DNA of 64,000 nt from positions 1,736,001 to 1,800,000 of the forward strand of contig NZ_JAPEMU010000001.1 of assembly GCF_026342405.1 (NCBI RefSeq), in the 5' to 3' direction. The translations under genes were made by a program, and so were the position numbers. The notes below the pieces were generated by a model. It was not told where the DNA came from and did not search any database. It worked only from the letters and a program-made list of their open reading frames with translations. Each line of letters starts with the position of its first letter. The first letter of the stretch is position 1. Of the stretch, positions 1 to 7,686 are shown one piece after another. The DNA comes from Kitasatospora sp. NBC_00240. Lineage in GTDB: Bacteria; Actinomycetota; Actinomycetes; Streptomycetales; Streptomycetaceae.

Positions 1-172
1 GCGTCGCTTCGGCGGCGCCGAGCCGGGCCAGCGCGGCCCTGAACTCCTGCACCTCCAGGGCGCAGGCCGGGCACTGGGCCAGGTGGCGCTCGAAGGCGAG
101 GCTCTCCGCCTCCGGTAGTGCGTGCGCCGCGTACGCGCCGGTGAGCGTGTGCAGATCGGCGGCCGTGCTCAT
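1..172 (-). CDS. Zinc-finger anti-sigma factor (RskA-like), C-terminal part outside window
   Basis: The first 57 codons of a protein that continues beyond the left edge. The N-terminus has an acidic and alanine-rich helix followed by a histidine, three residues and a CxxC pair (HLAQCPAC), the signature of zinc-binding anti-sigma domains (ZAS). It starts at ATG 172, and this ATG overlaps the stop of the upstream sigma-factor gene (ATGA), so the two are translationally coupled. In the SigK/RskA system the family member is a membrane anti-sigma factor holding its cognate ECF sigma factor inactive. The transmembrane and sensor parts are not in view, so the RskA assignment rests on this domain and the neighbour. 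Confidence 0.85.
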   Translation of the reverse strand, partial: MSTAADLHTLTGAYAAHALPEAESLAFERHLAQCPACALEVQEFRAALARLGAAEAT

Positions 173-753
173 GACCCCACCCCCAGGCAGTCGCGCAGCC
201 GGATCAGACCGTCCCGCATGCGTGTCTTGACGGTGCCGAGCGGCACCCCGAGCATCTCGGCGGTCTCCCGGTAGGAACAGCCCCGGTAGTACGCCAGGGT
301 GACCGACTCGCGCTGGAGTTCGGTCAGCATCTTCAGGCAGCGGCGGACCTGCTCGCGCTCCAGCCGGTTCTCGACCTGCTCGGCCACCTCGTCGTAGGCC
401 GGTACGTGGGCCTGGGCCGCGGCCCGCCGGTCCCGGTCGGCGGCGGCCTGGGCGCTGCGCACCCGGTCCACGGCGCGCCGGTGGGCGAGGGTCATCACCC
501 AGGCCATCACCTCGCCGCGCTCGGGCTGGTAGCGGGCGGCGGTGCGCCAGACCTCCAGCATGACCTCCTGGGTGACCTCCTCGGACTGCGCCGGGTCCCT
601 GAGCACCCGCCGGACCAGGCCGAGCACCGGGGCGGCCACCACGTCGTAGAGCCGGCCGAAGGCCTCCTGGTCGCCGAAAGCGACCTTGGTCAGCAGCTCC
701 CGCAGGTCGGGCCCGCGGCGTTGCGGGCCGGACAGATGGACCACCGTGTTCAC
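169..753 (-). CDS. sigK: ECF RNA polymerase sigma factor, SigK family
   Basis: 194 residues, the normal size for an ECF sigma factor. Region 2 is seen around residues 22-90 (the family's DPAQSEEVTQEV stretch) and region 4 at the C-terminus, with the helix-turn-helix YRETAEMLGVPLGTVKTRM. The start is GTG 753, preceded by GGGAGGTG at good spacing; the longer open frame upstream lacks family similarity. It overlaps the anti-sigma gene by 4 nt. The neighbours further along (molybdopterin oxidoreductase, fasciclin lipoprotein) are the kinds of genes tied to SigK in mycobacteria. A promoter-like pair resembling those of the putative targets lies about 160 nt upstream, which suggests autoregulation. 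Confidence 0.9.
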   Translation of the reverse strand: MNTVVHLSGPQRRGPDLRELLTKVAFGDQEAFGRLYDVVAAPVLGLVRRVLRDPAQSEEVTQEVMLEVWRTAARYQPERGEVMAWVMTLAHRRAVDRVRSAQAAADRDRRAAAQAHVPAYDEVAEQVENRLEREQVRRCLKMLTELQRESVTLAYYRGCSYRETAEMLGVPLGTVKTRMRDGLIRLRDCLGVGS

Positions 754-910
754 CGCGCCACCTCCCGACGGCCGGCGCCGGGCGCCGTCGGTCGCTGGGA
801 CAGGACCGACGGGCGGTCCTGCGGTGGGGTCGCGGGCATGACTGGCCTCCTGCCGAGGGTGGAACGTCCGGGCCGGCCGCCGAGCGCTGCGCGGGGGGCG
901 GGCACCTGTT

Positions 911-937
911 GTTCGGACCAGCCTGGCCGGTGGATTG
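911..937 (-). promoter_or_regulatory. SigK-type promoter upstream of sigK
   Basis: On the minus strand CAATCC (937-932) is followed after exactly 15 nt by CCGAAC (916-911). It resembles the pairs at 2731-2757 and 5758-5784, and the CCATCC/CCGAAT type recalled for mycobacterial SigK. Transcription would begin near 905, giving a leader of roughly 150 nt. Nothing else was recognised in the gene-free stretch 754-1141. Confidence 0.5.
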
Positions 938-1141
938 GCCGCGTCCGGGGATTTTTCGCGGATCCGATCACATACTCGATGTGCCGCTGCCGCTGCCGGC
1001 GCTGCCGCATCCGACAGCGGTGTCCGGGTCGCCCGCGCGGCCTGGCGACCGCTGCCCCCGTCAGGGTCGGCACGGTGGCGGCCGCCGAACACGACCACGC
1101 GGGAACCCGCGGACGCAGCGGCCCCGAAGGTGGCGAGATCC

Positions 1142-2197
1142 CTAGGGCGTCCGGCCCTGGGCAAGCCCTGACAGGTCCGCCATCACCACGGCGACCAGCT
1201 CGCGGCGGCTTCGGACACCGAATTTGTCGAAGACGGCGGTCAGGTGCTCCTGCACGGTGTTGGCGGAGATGTGCAGCTCGTCGACCAGCTGGCGGGTGGA
1301 GTACCCCCGGACGACCAGGGCCGCGACCCGGGTCTGGGCGTCGGTGAGTCCATGGGCGCTGAGCAGGACCGCTCCGAGTTCCGCCGGGCGGGCCGGCTCC
1401 ACCACCACGCCGATCTGCGGGCCCAGGCGGCTGGTGTGCAGGGCGAGCCACCGGCCGGAGCGCCCCCGGACCCGGACGGTCGAGGGCACCGGGCCGGCGG
1501 CGGCCGCGAGCACGCTGACCGGGAGCAGCCCGGCGCCCTGCCGGTCGCCGTCGGGGAAGTCGGTCAACCACTGTTCGGCCTCGGGGCTCATGGAGACGGT
1601 CCTGAGCGCGGAGTCGAGCAGGATGAGACCCACCCCGTCCGGGCCGATGGTGGCCTCGGGAGGCGGTGCCGCGGTCACCGCCTTGCGCAGACCGGCCGCC
1701 AGCACCGGGGCGATGCGTCGGACCAGGGCGATCTCCTCGTCGGTGAAGGCCGAGGAGGAGGCCTCCCGGTGCAGGCAGAGCACTCCCCAGCAGCGGTGGC
1801 CGGTGACCAGCGCGGCGCGCAGTTCGTCGCCGAGCCCGAGGGGAGCCATGATCTCCCGGTGGCGAGCGCTTTCCGTCCGGTCGCCTTCGGTGGCCCGGTC
1901 CAACGAGCCGACCGGATCCGCCGCCCGGGCGAGGTCGGCGAACTTGTTGACGTCCGCCCGCCCGAACTCGTTGTCCAGGAACAGCGCCGTCGCGGGGCCC
2001 AGCGGGTCCTCCGCGGTCGCCGAGGTGAACAGCAGGGTCACCGGATCGACGGTCGCGGAGAAGGCCGCCTCCGCCGGTACCACCCGGCGCAGACGGCCGA
2101 CGATCTCCGTGCCGAGCGTGGTGGTGTCCAACCCGTCGCGGCACCGTCGTTCGATGTCGGCGAGTCGGCTTTCCACGGCCGCCCCTGCCACATCCAC
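1142..2197 (-). CDS. GAF-domain LuxR-family transcriptional regulator
   Basis: 351 residues. The N-terminal half looks like a GAF/PAS-type sensor region, including a segment of the form VTGHRCWGVLCLHRE followed by FTDEEIALVRRIAP, typical of GAF domains. The last 75 residues are a LuxR helix-turn-helix (GLTDAQTRVAALVVRGYST, then HISANTVQEHLTAVFDKFGV). No receiver domain is present, so it is a one-component regulator with unknown ligand. It starts at GTG 2197. The gene lies 14 nt after the SnoaL-like gene on the same strand, so the two are probably co-transcribed. Confidence 0.85.
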   Translation of the reverse strand: MDVAGAAVESRLADIERRCRDGLDTTTLGTEIVGRLRRVVPAEAAFSATVDPVTLLFTSATAEDPLGPATALFLDNEFGRADVNKFADLARAADPVGSLDRATEGDRTESARHREIMAPLGLGDELRAALVTGHRCWGVLCLHREASSSAFTDEEIALVRRIAPVLAAGLRKAVTAAPPPEATIGPDGVGLILLDSALRTVSMSPEAEQWLTDFPDGDRQGAGLLPVSVLAAAAGPVPSTVRVRGRSGRWLALHTSRLGPQIGVVVEPARPAELGAVLLSAHGLTDAQTRVAALVVRGYSTRQLVDELHISANTVQEHLTAVFDKFGVRSRRELVAVVMADLSGLAQGRTP

Positions 2198-2211
2198 GAG
2201 CCTACTCCCGA

Positions 2212-2652
2212 CTACCCCGGGCCCTGGACGAGCCCGAGCTGGCGCAGCAGTCCCAGCTCGTCGAGCCGGCCCCAGCGCTCGACGATGCGGCCCTCCCGGA
2301 GCCGGAAGATGTTGATCCCGCGGAGCGTGACGGTACGGCCGTCGGCCGGCGCGCCGAAGATCTCGCCGCGCTGGGTGCCGGTGGCGCTGAAGTGCTCCAC
2401 GACCAGGTCGTCCTCGGCGACGAGGAAGTCGGGCGTGGCGTGCCAGTCGGGGAAAGCACCGCGGAACAGGGCGGCGGCCCCGCGCATGCCCTCACGGCCG
2501 GTGTCGGGGCCGACGGGCGGATCGTGGTCGAGGAAGTCCTCGGCGAGGTACTCGTCGACCGCTGCGAGGTCGCCCTTGGTGAACAGTGCGTCGATGAAGG
2601 CACGCACGGTCTCCCGGTTGTCTGCGATTCGGGTCTTCTCGATGGTGTTCAT
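2212..2652 (-). CDS. SnoaL-like polyketide cyclase family protein
   Basis: 146 residues with the NTF2/SnoaL fold signature: an N-terminal helical part (NRETVRAFIDALFTKGDL), the stretch DEYLAEDFLDHDPP, a central F-PDWHATPDFLVAEDD segment, then the closing GINIFRLREGRIVERWG. Many such proteins are general ester-cyclase-like or hydrolase-like enzymes of unknown substrate, so the exact reaction cannot be given. The start ATG 2652 fits the family length; the ribosome-binding site is weak. It precedes the LuxR gene and is divergent from the spore-photolyase-family operon. An inverted repeat lies in the shared region. Confidence 0.8.
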   Translation of the reverse strand: MNTIEKTRIADNRETVRAFIDALFTKGDLAAVDEYLAEDFLDHDPPVGPDTGREGMRGAAALFRGAFPDWHATPDFLVAEDDLVVEHFSATGTQRGEIFGAPADGRTVTLRGINIFRLREGRIVERWGRLDELGLLRQLGLVQGPG

Positions 2653-2686
2653 AGCCACAGTCTTCGACGCCGCCCGGGCCCCTGGT

Positions 2687-2704
2687 ACCCCAAAGATCTG
2701 GGGT
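2687..2704. promoter_or_regulatory. Inverted repeat between divergent operons
   Basis: ACCCCA, six bases (AAGATC), TGGGGT: a perfect 6-bp dyad between the divergent SnoaL/LuxR and radical-SAM operons. It could be an operator, possibly for the LuxR protein encoded alongside. No direct evidence for a binding partner. Confidence 0.35.
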
Positions 2705-2730
2705 TTCTCACCACGCCGACGGCCCGGAGC

Positions 2731-2757
2731 CAATCCTCCGGGCCGTCGGCGCCGAAT
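2731..2757 (+). promoter_or_regulatory. SigK-type promoter of the spl-family operon
   Basis: CAATCC (2731-2736), exactly 15 nt, CCGAAT (2752-2757), 66 nt before the GTG start of the radical-SAM gene. The spacer and hexamers match the pair before the molybdopterin oxidoreductase gene and the one before sigK. Confidence 0.55.
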
Positions 2758-2822
2758 ACTTCGCGGCGAAGCCGCCGGGCGCCGGCCCGCGGGCCGGGAC
2801 GAACACGAGGGAGCACCGCACT

Positions 2823-3977
2823 GTGACCAGCGGGACAGACGGCGGGACGGACGGCGGGACGGACGGCGGGACGGACGGTAGGGGCCGTACGAACACCGGA
2901 ACAGGCGCCGCCGGCCCGGAGCGCCGGCTGTTCGACGTCCGCGAGATCTACGCGGAACCCGCAGCGGCCGCCTCCTCGCGCGGACGCCAGGTGCTCGACC
3001 GCTTCCCCGACGCGACGGTGATCGCGGTGGCCTCGCACTGGCAGATCCCGCACCTGCACGGCAACGAGGGCAACGTGGCCCGCTGGGCCCGGATCAAGAG
3101 CGAGGTGGTGGTGCTCGGGGTGAAGAAGTCGCTCACCACCCGGCCCAACGGCCGCTCGGCGGACTGGATCGCGCCCAGCTCGGCGAACGGCTGCGCGCTG
3201 GCCTGCGCGTACTGCTACGTGCCCCGGCGCAAGGGGTACGCCAACCCGGTCACCGTCTTCACCAACATCGACCGGATCGTCGCCCATCTGGGCCGGCACG
3301 TCGCCCGGCAGGGCCGCAAGACCGAGCCCAACAGCTGCGACCCGGTGTCCTGGGTGTACGACATCGGGGAGAACAACGACTGCTCGGTCGACGCCCTGAT
3401 CTGCGACAACACCGCCGATCTGATCCGCGCCTTCCGGCACTGGCCGACCGCCAAGGCCTCGTTCGCCACCAAGTGGGTCAACCGCGAGCTGCTGGCCCTC
3501 GACCCGCGCGGCCGCACCAGGATCCGCTTCTCGCTGATGCCGCCCGCCGACGCCCGGCTGCTGGACGTCCGCACCAGCCCCGTCCCGGAGCGGCTGGCCG
3601 CCGCCGCGGACTTCCTGGCCGCCGGGTACGAGGTGCACTTCAACTTCTCCCCGGTGGTGCTGCGCGAGGGCTGGGTGCACGACTGGACGGATCTGCTGCG
3701 CCGGATGGACGACACCCTGCCGGCCGCCGTGAAGGCGCAGGCCGCCGCGGAGATCATCATGCTGACCCACAACCGCGAGCTGCACGACGTCAACCTGGGC
3801 TGGCACCCCAGGGCGGAGGACGTGCTCTGGCGGCCCGGCCTCCAGGAGGCCAAGCGCTCGCAGAACGGCGCCTGGAACGTCCGCTACCGCACCGGCCTGA
3901 AGGGCGACGCGGTCCGTACCCTGCGGGGCCTGGTCGAGCGGCACGCACCGTGGCTGCGGATCAGGTACGCGTTCTGA
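2823..3977 (+). CDS. Spore photoproduct lyase family radical SAM protein
   Basis: 384 residues. C124, C128 and C131 form a CxxxCxxC iron-sulfur motif (CALACAYCYVP), the radical SAM cluster of SplB-type proteins. Further family features are the ASFATKWVN strand and the RIRFSLMPP segment. True SplB repairs thymine spore photoproduct in endospore DNA; actinomycetes make no endospores, so this homologue may repair similar UV lesions or do something else. GTG 2823 has GAGGGAGC upstream. The first residues are a low-complexity GTDG repeat encoded by a 12-bp tandem repeat. It is followed after 30 nt by an NAD(P)-binding protein, probably in one operon driven by a SigK-type promoter. Confidence 0.88.
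   Translation: MTSGTDGGTDGGTDGGTDGRGRTNTGTGAAGPERRLFDVREIYAEPAAAASSRGRQVLDRFPDATVIAVASHWQIPHLHGNEGNVARWARIKSEVVVLGVKKSLTTRPNGRSADWIAPSSANGCALACAYCYVPRRKGYANPVTVFTNIDRIVAHLGRHVARQGRKTEPNSCDPVSWVYDIGENNDCSVDALICDNTADLIRAFRHWPTAKASFATKWVNRELLALDPRGRTRIRFSLMPPADARLLDVRTSPVPERLAAAADFLAAGYEVHFNFSPVVLREGWVHDWTDLLRRMDDTLPAAVKAQAAAEIIMLTHNRELHDVNLGWHPRAEDVLWRPGLQEAKRSQNGAWNVRYRTGLKGDAVRTLRGLVERHAPWLRIRYAF
2831..2878 (+). repeat. Four 12-bp tandem repeats inside the gene start
   Basis: Unit CGGGACGGACGG four times, the first with one mismatch. It codes for the repeated Gly-Thr-Asp-Gly at the extreme N-terminus. Being a multiple of three, copy-number change would keep the frame. Confidence 0.9.
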
Positions 3978-4007
3978 GCGCTCCCCCGAACCATCCCGGA
4001 GGCACCC

Positions 4008-5543
4008 ATGACCGACAGCCCGGCCGGCGACAGTGCCGGCGAGACCAGCGGCGGCACCCGCATCCTGGTGACCGGCGCCACCGGTTACATCGGGGGGCGG
4101 CTGGTGCCCGAACTGCTCGCGGCCGGCCACCGGGTGCGCTGCCTGGCCCGTGACCCCGGCCGGCTGCGCGACCTGCCCTGGCGGGGGCGGGTGGAGAGCG
4201 CCCGGGGCGACGTCACCCGCCCGGAGACGCTGCCGGCGGCCTTCGAGGGCGTCGAGGTGGCCTACTACCTGGTGCACGCGCTGGGCACCGGCCCCTCCTT
4301 CGAGCAGCGCGACGCGGACGCGGCCCGGGCCTTCGGGCGGGCCGCCGCCGCGGCCGGGGTCCGGCGGATCGTCTACCTCGGCGGGCTGGTCCCGGCCGGC
4401 GTCCCCGAACGGGAGCTCTCCCCGCACCTGCGCTCCCGGGCCGAGGTCGGCCGGATCCTGCGGGAGAGCGGCGTCCCGACGGCGGAGCTGCGGGCCGCCG
4501 TGATCATCGGCTCCGGCTCCGCCTCCTTCGAGATGCTGCGCCACCTGACCGAGCGGCTGCCGGTGATGGTCACCCCCAGCTGGGTGCGGACCAGGATCCA
4601 GCCGATCGCCGTCCGGGACGTGCTGCGCCACCTGGTCGACTGCGTACGGCTGCCGCCCGAGGTCAACCGCAGCTTCGACGTCGGCGGCCCGGACGTGCTG
4701 ACGTACCGCGAGATGATGCTGCGCTACGCCCGGGTGGCCGGCCTGCCCCGGCGGGTGATCGTGCCGGTGCCGGTGCTGACGCCGAGCCTGTCCAGCCACT
4801 GGGTCGGGCTGGTCACCCCGGTGCCGAACAGTCTGGCCCGGCCGCTGGTCGAGTCGCTGCGGTACGAGGTGGTCTGCGGCGAGCACGACATCCGCCGCTG
4901 GTCCCCCGCCCCGGCCGGCGGCCCGACCGGCTTCGACGAGGCCGTCCGGCTCGCCCTCAAGCGGATCCAGGACGCCGACGTGAGCACCCGGTGGTCCTCG
5001 GCCTCGCTGCCGGGCGCGCCCAGCGACCCGCTGCCCAGCGACCCGGACTGGGCCGGCGGCAGCCTGTACGAGGACGAGCGGGAGCTGGCGGTGAAGGTGC
5101 CGCCGGCCGCGCTGTGGCGGGTGGTGGAGGGGATCGGCGGCGAGAACGGCTGGTACTCCTTCCCCCTCGCCTGGGCGCTGCGCGGCTGGCTGGACCGCGC
5201 GGTCGGCGGGGTCGGCCTGCGGCGCGGACGGCGCGACCCGGCCCGGCTGCGGGTCGGCGACTCGCTGGACTTCTGGCGGGTGGAGGAGATCGAGCCGGGC
5301 CGGCTGCTGCGGCTGCGCGCCGAGATGCGGCTGCCCGGGCCGGCCTGGCTGGAGCTGCGGGTGGAGCCGGGCGCGGACGGCGGCGCGGTCTACCGCCAGC
5401 GGGCCCTGTTCCACCCGCGCGGGCTGGCCGGCCACGCGTACTGGTGGTCCGTCGCGCCCTTCCACAGCGTCGTGTTCGGCGGGATGGCCCGGAACATCGC
5501 CGCACGGGCCGAGCAGTACGCGACCGGGGGGCCCGCGGGCTGA
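4008..5543 (+). CDS. SDR/NAD(P)-binding protein with C-terminal DUF2867
   Basis: 511 residues. The N-terminal 310 residues form an extended/atypical SDR Rossmann domain: VTGATGYIGGRL (glycine motif), a Val-Ala-Tyr-Tyr-Leu-Val-His stretch and IVYLGGL, as in NmrA-like epimerase-family proteins. Residues from about 335 on match the DUF2867 type (NGWYSFPLAWALRGWLDRAVGG, then LRLRAEMRLPGPAWLELRV), a lipid-binding-like fold. ATG 4008 has CGGAGG 8 nt upstream. It sits 30 nt behind the radical-SAM gene, suggesting a joint role, possibly in UV or redox stress; the substrate is unknown. Confidence 0.85.
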   Translation: MTDSPAGDSAGETSGGTRILVTGATGYIGGRLVPELLAAGHRVRCLARDPGRLRDLPWRGRVESARGDVTRPETLPAAFEGVEVAYYLVHALGTGPSFEQRDADAARAFGRAAAAAGVRRIVYLGGLVPAGVPERELSPHLRSRAEVGRILRESGVPTAELRAAVIIGSGSASFEMLRHLTERLPVMVTPSWVRTRIQPIAVRDVLRHLVDCVRLPPEVNRSFDVGGPDVLTYREMMLRYARVAGLPRRVIVPVPVLTPSLSSHWVGLVTPVPNSLARPLVESLRYEVVCGEHDIRRWSPAPAGGPTGFDEAVRLALKRIQDADVSTRWSSASLPGAPSDPLPSDPDWAGGSLYEDERELAVKVPPAALWRVVEGIGGENGWYSFPLAWALRGWLDRAVGGVGLRRGRRDPARLRVGDSLDFWRVEEIEPGRLLRLRAEMRLPGPAWLELRVEPGADGGAVYRQRALFHPRGLAGHAYWWSVAPFHSVVFGGMARNIAARAEQYATGGPAG

Positions 5544-5569
5544 CCCGCCGGTACCGGCCCGCCGCCCCG

Positions 5570-5630
5570 CCGACCCGCCGACCCACCGACCCACCGACCC
5601 ACCGGCCCGCCGACCCACCGACCCGCCGAC
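5570..5630. repeat. Tandem 8-bp CCGACCCA-like repeats
   Basis: About seven imperfect copies of an 8-bp unit (CCGACCCA/CCGACCCG) between the SDR and molybdopterin genes. Simple expansion in non-coding DNA; no coding or structural role seen. Confidence 0.8.
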
Positions 5631-5757
5631 GCAGCACCGGCGGCACGGCAGGACCCGGCCGGGCGGTACCGGTCGCACCGGCCGTCACCGCCCGCACCGC
5701 TGAACTCCCAGGTCAGGACGGGGATTTCACCCGTGGGAGTGAGATCGCAATTCGCAC

Positions 5758-5784
5758 CCATCCGGCGGACCGGCCGCCCCGAAT
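5758..5784 (+). promoter_or_regulatory. SigK-type promoter of the molybdopterin oxidoreductase gene
   Basis: CCATCC (5758-5763), 15 nt, CCGAAT (5779-5784), the closest match in the window to the mycobacterial SigK motif as recalled. Transcription would begin about 5791-5792, exactly on the GTG used as start codon, so the mRNA is probably leaderless. Confidence 0.6.
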
Positions 5785-5791
5785 GGTGGGT

Positions 5792-7549
5792 GTGAGCAGC
5801 GAACCCGGCCAGGCGCCGGCACCCCCCGGCGGATCCCGCCCGCAGCGCCTGCGCGCGCCGGCGGCCCGTACCGCCGGCGCCGCGGGGGTCGGGGTGGCCG
5901 CGGCCGCCGCGGCGGTCGCGCTGGGCGAACTGGTCTCGGCGTTCACCGGGCCCGCCAGCGCCCCGGCGCTGGCGGTCGGTTCGGCGGCCATCGACCTGAC
6001 GCCCACTGCGCTGAAGGAGTACGCCGTCCGGACCTTCGGCACCGACGACAAACCGGTGCTGCTGGGCGGGATCTACCTGACCCTCACGGCGCTGGCGGTG
6101 CTGGCCGGGCTGATCGCGGTCCGCCGCCCGCGGGCCGGGGCGGCGATGTTCGCCGTCTTCGGCGGGGTCGGGGCCTGGGCGGCGATGTCGCGGAGCACCG
6201 CGGGCCTCTCCTACCTGCTGCCCTCGCTGGCGGCCGGCCTGGGCGGAGCCGCGGTGCTGGTCCTGCTGACCGGCCGGTACCGCCGGGCACTGCCAGCCGG
6301 GCCCCCGCCCGGACCGGCCGCGGTGGCCGACTCCGCGCCGGCACCGGACGCCGCTGCGGAGCCGGGTGACGCTCCGGCACCGGGTGACGCTCCAGCGCCG
6401 GGTGACGCTCCGGCACCGGGTGACGCTCCAGCGCCGGGTGACGCTCCGGCACCGGGTGACGCTCCAGCGCCGGTCCGTCCGGACCGCCGGCAGTTCCTGA
6501 TCGCCACCGGCGGCACCGTGGCGCTGGCCGCCGCCGTCGGCTGGGCGGGCCGTTCGCTCTCGCAGTCCCGCAACGACATCAGCGCCGCCCGGCTCGCCGT
6601 GCGGATACCGCCGCCGGCCCGCGCGGCCACCGCCCTGCCGGCGGCCGTGCACCCGGGCGTCCCGGGCCTGTCGCCCTTCGTCACCCCGAACGCCGACTTC
6701 TACCGGGTCGACACCGCGCTGACCCTGCCGAAGATCGACCCGGACCGCTGGTCGCTCCGGATCCACGGCCTGGTCGACCGGCCGCTGCTGATCAGCTTCG
6801 ACGAGTTGCTGCGGCTGCCGCTGGAGGAGCTGGACCACACCATGTCCTGCGTCTCCAACGAGGTCGGCGGGCCGTACGTCGGCACCACCCGCTGGCTCGG
6901 GGCGGCGCTCCCGGCGCTGCTCCGCTCGGCGGGGGTGCGGGCCGGCGCGGACCAGCTGGTCGGACGCTCCCAGGACGGCATGAGCATCGGCACCCCGCTG
7001 GAGTCCGTGCTGGACGGGCGGCGGGCGCTGCTGGCGGTGGCGATGAACGGCGAGACGCTGCCGGTCGCGCACGGCTTCCCGTGCCGCACGGTGGTGCCCG
7101 GCTTCTACGGCTACACCTCCGCCACCAAGTGGCTGACCGACCTGGAGGTCACCACCTTCGCCCGGTACGACCCGTACTGGGTGCGGCGCGGCTGGGACCG
7201 GACCGGGGCGGTGCGCACCGCCTCCCGGATCGAGGTGCCGGCCGGTTTCGCCCGGATCCCGGCCGGCACCGTGACGGTGGCCGGCACCGCCTGGGCCACC
7301 CACCGCGGGGTCGCCGCGGTGGAGGTCCGGGTGGACGACGGGCCGTGGGCCGAGGCGACGCCGGCCGCCGACGCCGGGCCCGACCTGTGGCGGCAGTGGA
7401 GCCACGAGTGGACGGGCGCCCGGCCCGGCACCCACACCATCCAGGTCCGCGCCACCGACACCAGCGGCGCCGTTCAGCCCGAGGCCCGGGCGGCGCCCTT
7501 CCCGAGCGGGTCCACGGGCTGGCACAGCACCGTGGTGACCGTCGTCTGA
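5792..7549 (+). CDS. Membrane-anchored molybdopterin-dependent oxidoreductase (sulfite oxidase family)
   Basis: 585 residues. Four hydrophobic segments lie in the first 175 residues, followed by a proline/alanine-rich linker of GDAPAP repeats, then a Tat-like or membrane segment beginning R232-R233-QFL. The catalytic domain covers about 290-490, with C353 in SCVSNEVGG as the expected molybdenum ligand and VVPGFYGYTSATKWL typical of the family. A Moco dimerisation domain closes the protein. It probably sits outside the membrane; its substrate may be a sulfoxide, methionine sulfoxide or sulfite. GTG 5792 was preferred over in-frame ATG 5783 because the latter overlaps the -10 element. The fasciclin lipoprotein gene follows, as in SigK-linked loci. 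Confidence 0.88.
   Translation: MSSEPGQAPAPPGGSRPQRLRAPAARTAGAAGVGVAAAAAAVALGELVSAFTGPASAPALAVGSAAIDLTPTALKEYAVRTFGTDDKPVLLGGIYLTLTALAVLAGLIAVRRPRAGAAMFAVFGGVGAWAAMSRSTAGLSYLLPSLAAGLGGAAVLVLLTGRYRRALPAGPPPGPAAVADSAPAPDAAAEPGDAPAPGDAPAPGDAPAPGDAPAPGDAPAPGDAPAPVRPDRRQFLIATGGTVALAAAVGWAGRSLSQSRNDISAARLAVRIPPPARAATALPAAVHPGVPGLSPFVTPNADFYRVDTALTLPKIDPDRWSLRIHGLVDRPLLISFDELLRLPLEELDHTMSCVSNEVGGPYVGTTRWLGAALPALLRSAGVRAGADQLVGRSQDGMSIGTPLESVLDGRRALLAVAMNGETLPVAHGFPCRTVVPGFYGYTSATKWLTDLEVTTFARYDPYWVRRGWDRTGAVRTASRIEVPAGFARIPAGTVTVAGTAWATHRGVAAVEVRVDDGPWAEATPAADAGPDLWRQWSHEWTGARPGTHTIQVRATDTSGAVQPEARAAPFPSGSTGWHSTVVTVV
6364..6471 (+). repeat. Six 18-bp in-frame tandem repeats
   Basis: Six perfect-length 18-bp units alternating between two versions, so also three 36-bp units. 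They code for the Gly-Asp-Ala-Pro-Ala-Pro linker between the membrane part and the molybdopterin domain. The alternation suggests recent duplication of the 36-bp unit. Confidence 0.9.
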
Positions 7550-7550
7550 C

Positions 7551-7576
7551 CCCTCCGGCCCCGAGCCGGCCCGAAC
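7551..7576 (+). promoter_or_regulatory. Weak SigK-like promoter before fasciclin gene
   Basis: CCCTCC (7551-7556), 14 nt, CCGAAC (7571-7576), directly after the previous stop. One base in each hexamer and the spacer differ from the three better sites, so it may be chance; the fasciclin gene could also be read from the upstream promoter. Confidence 0.25.
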
Positions 7577-7686
7577 TTCTCCCGAACCGTCGACCGCCTA
7601 CCAGCCCGGTACGCGACACCAACCGCCGTCCCGGTCATGGCACCGCCATGCCCCGAGCCGGCCACTCCACAGGAAGTGACCTCACC

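Noticed and set aside
2649..5678. A 1009-codon open frame on the minus strand
   Set aside because: It is antisense to the radical-SAM and SDR genes, has low-complexity Pro/Gly/Arg composition and no family similarity. Long antisense frames are normal in DNA of this GC content.
5783..5785. ATG 5783 as start of the molybdopterin gene
   Set aside because: It lies in the -10 element of the proposed SigK promoter and has no ribosome-binding site.
6364..6471. Regular repeats that could suggest a CRISPR or minisatellite
   Set aside because: Contiguous 18-bp units without spacers, in frame inside a real gene; it is a linker-coding tandem repeat.
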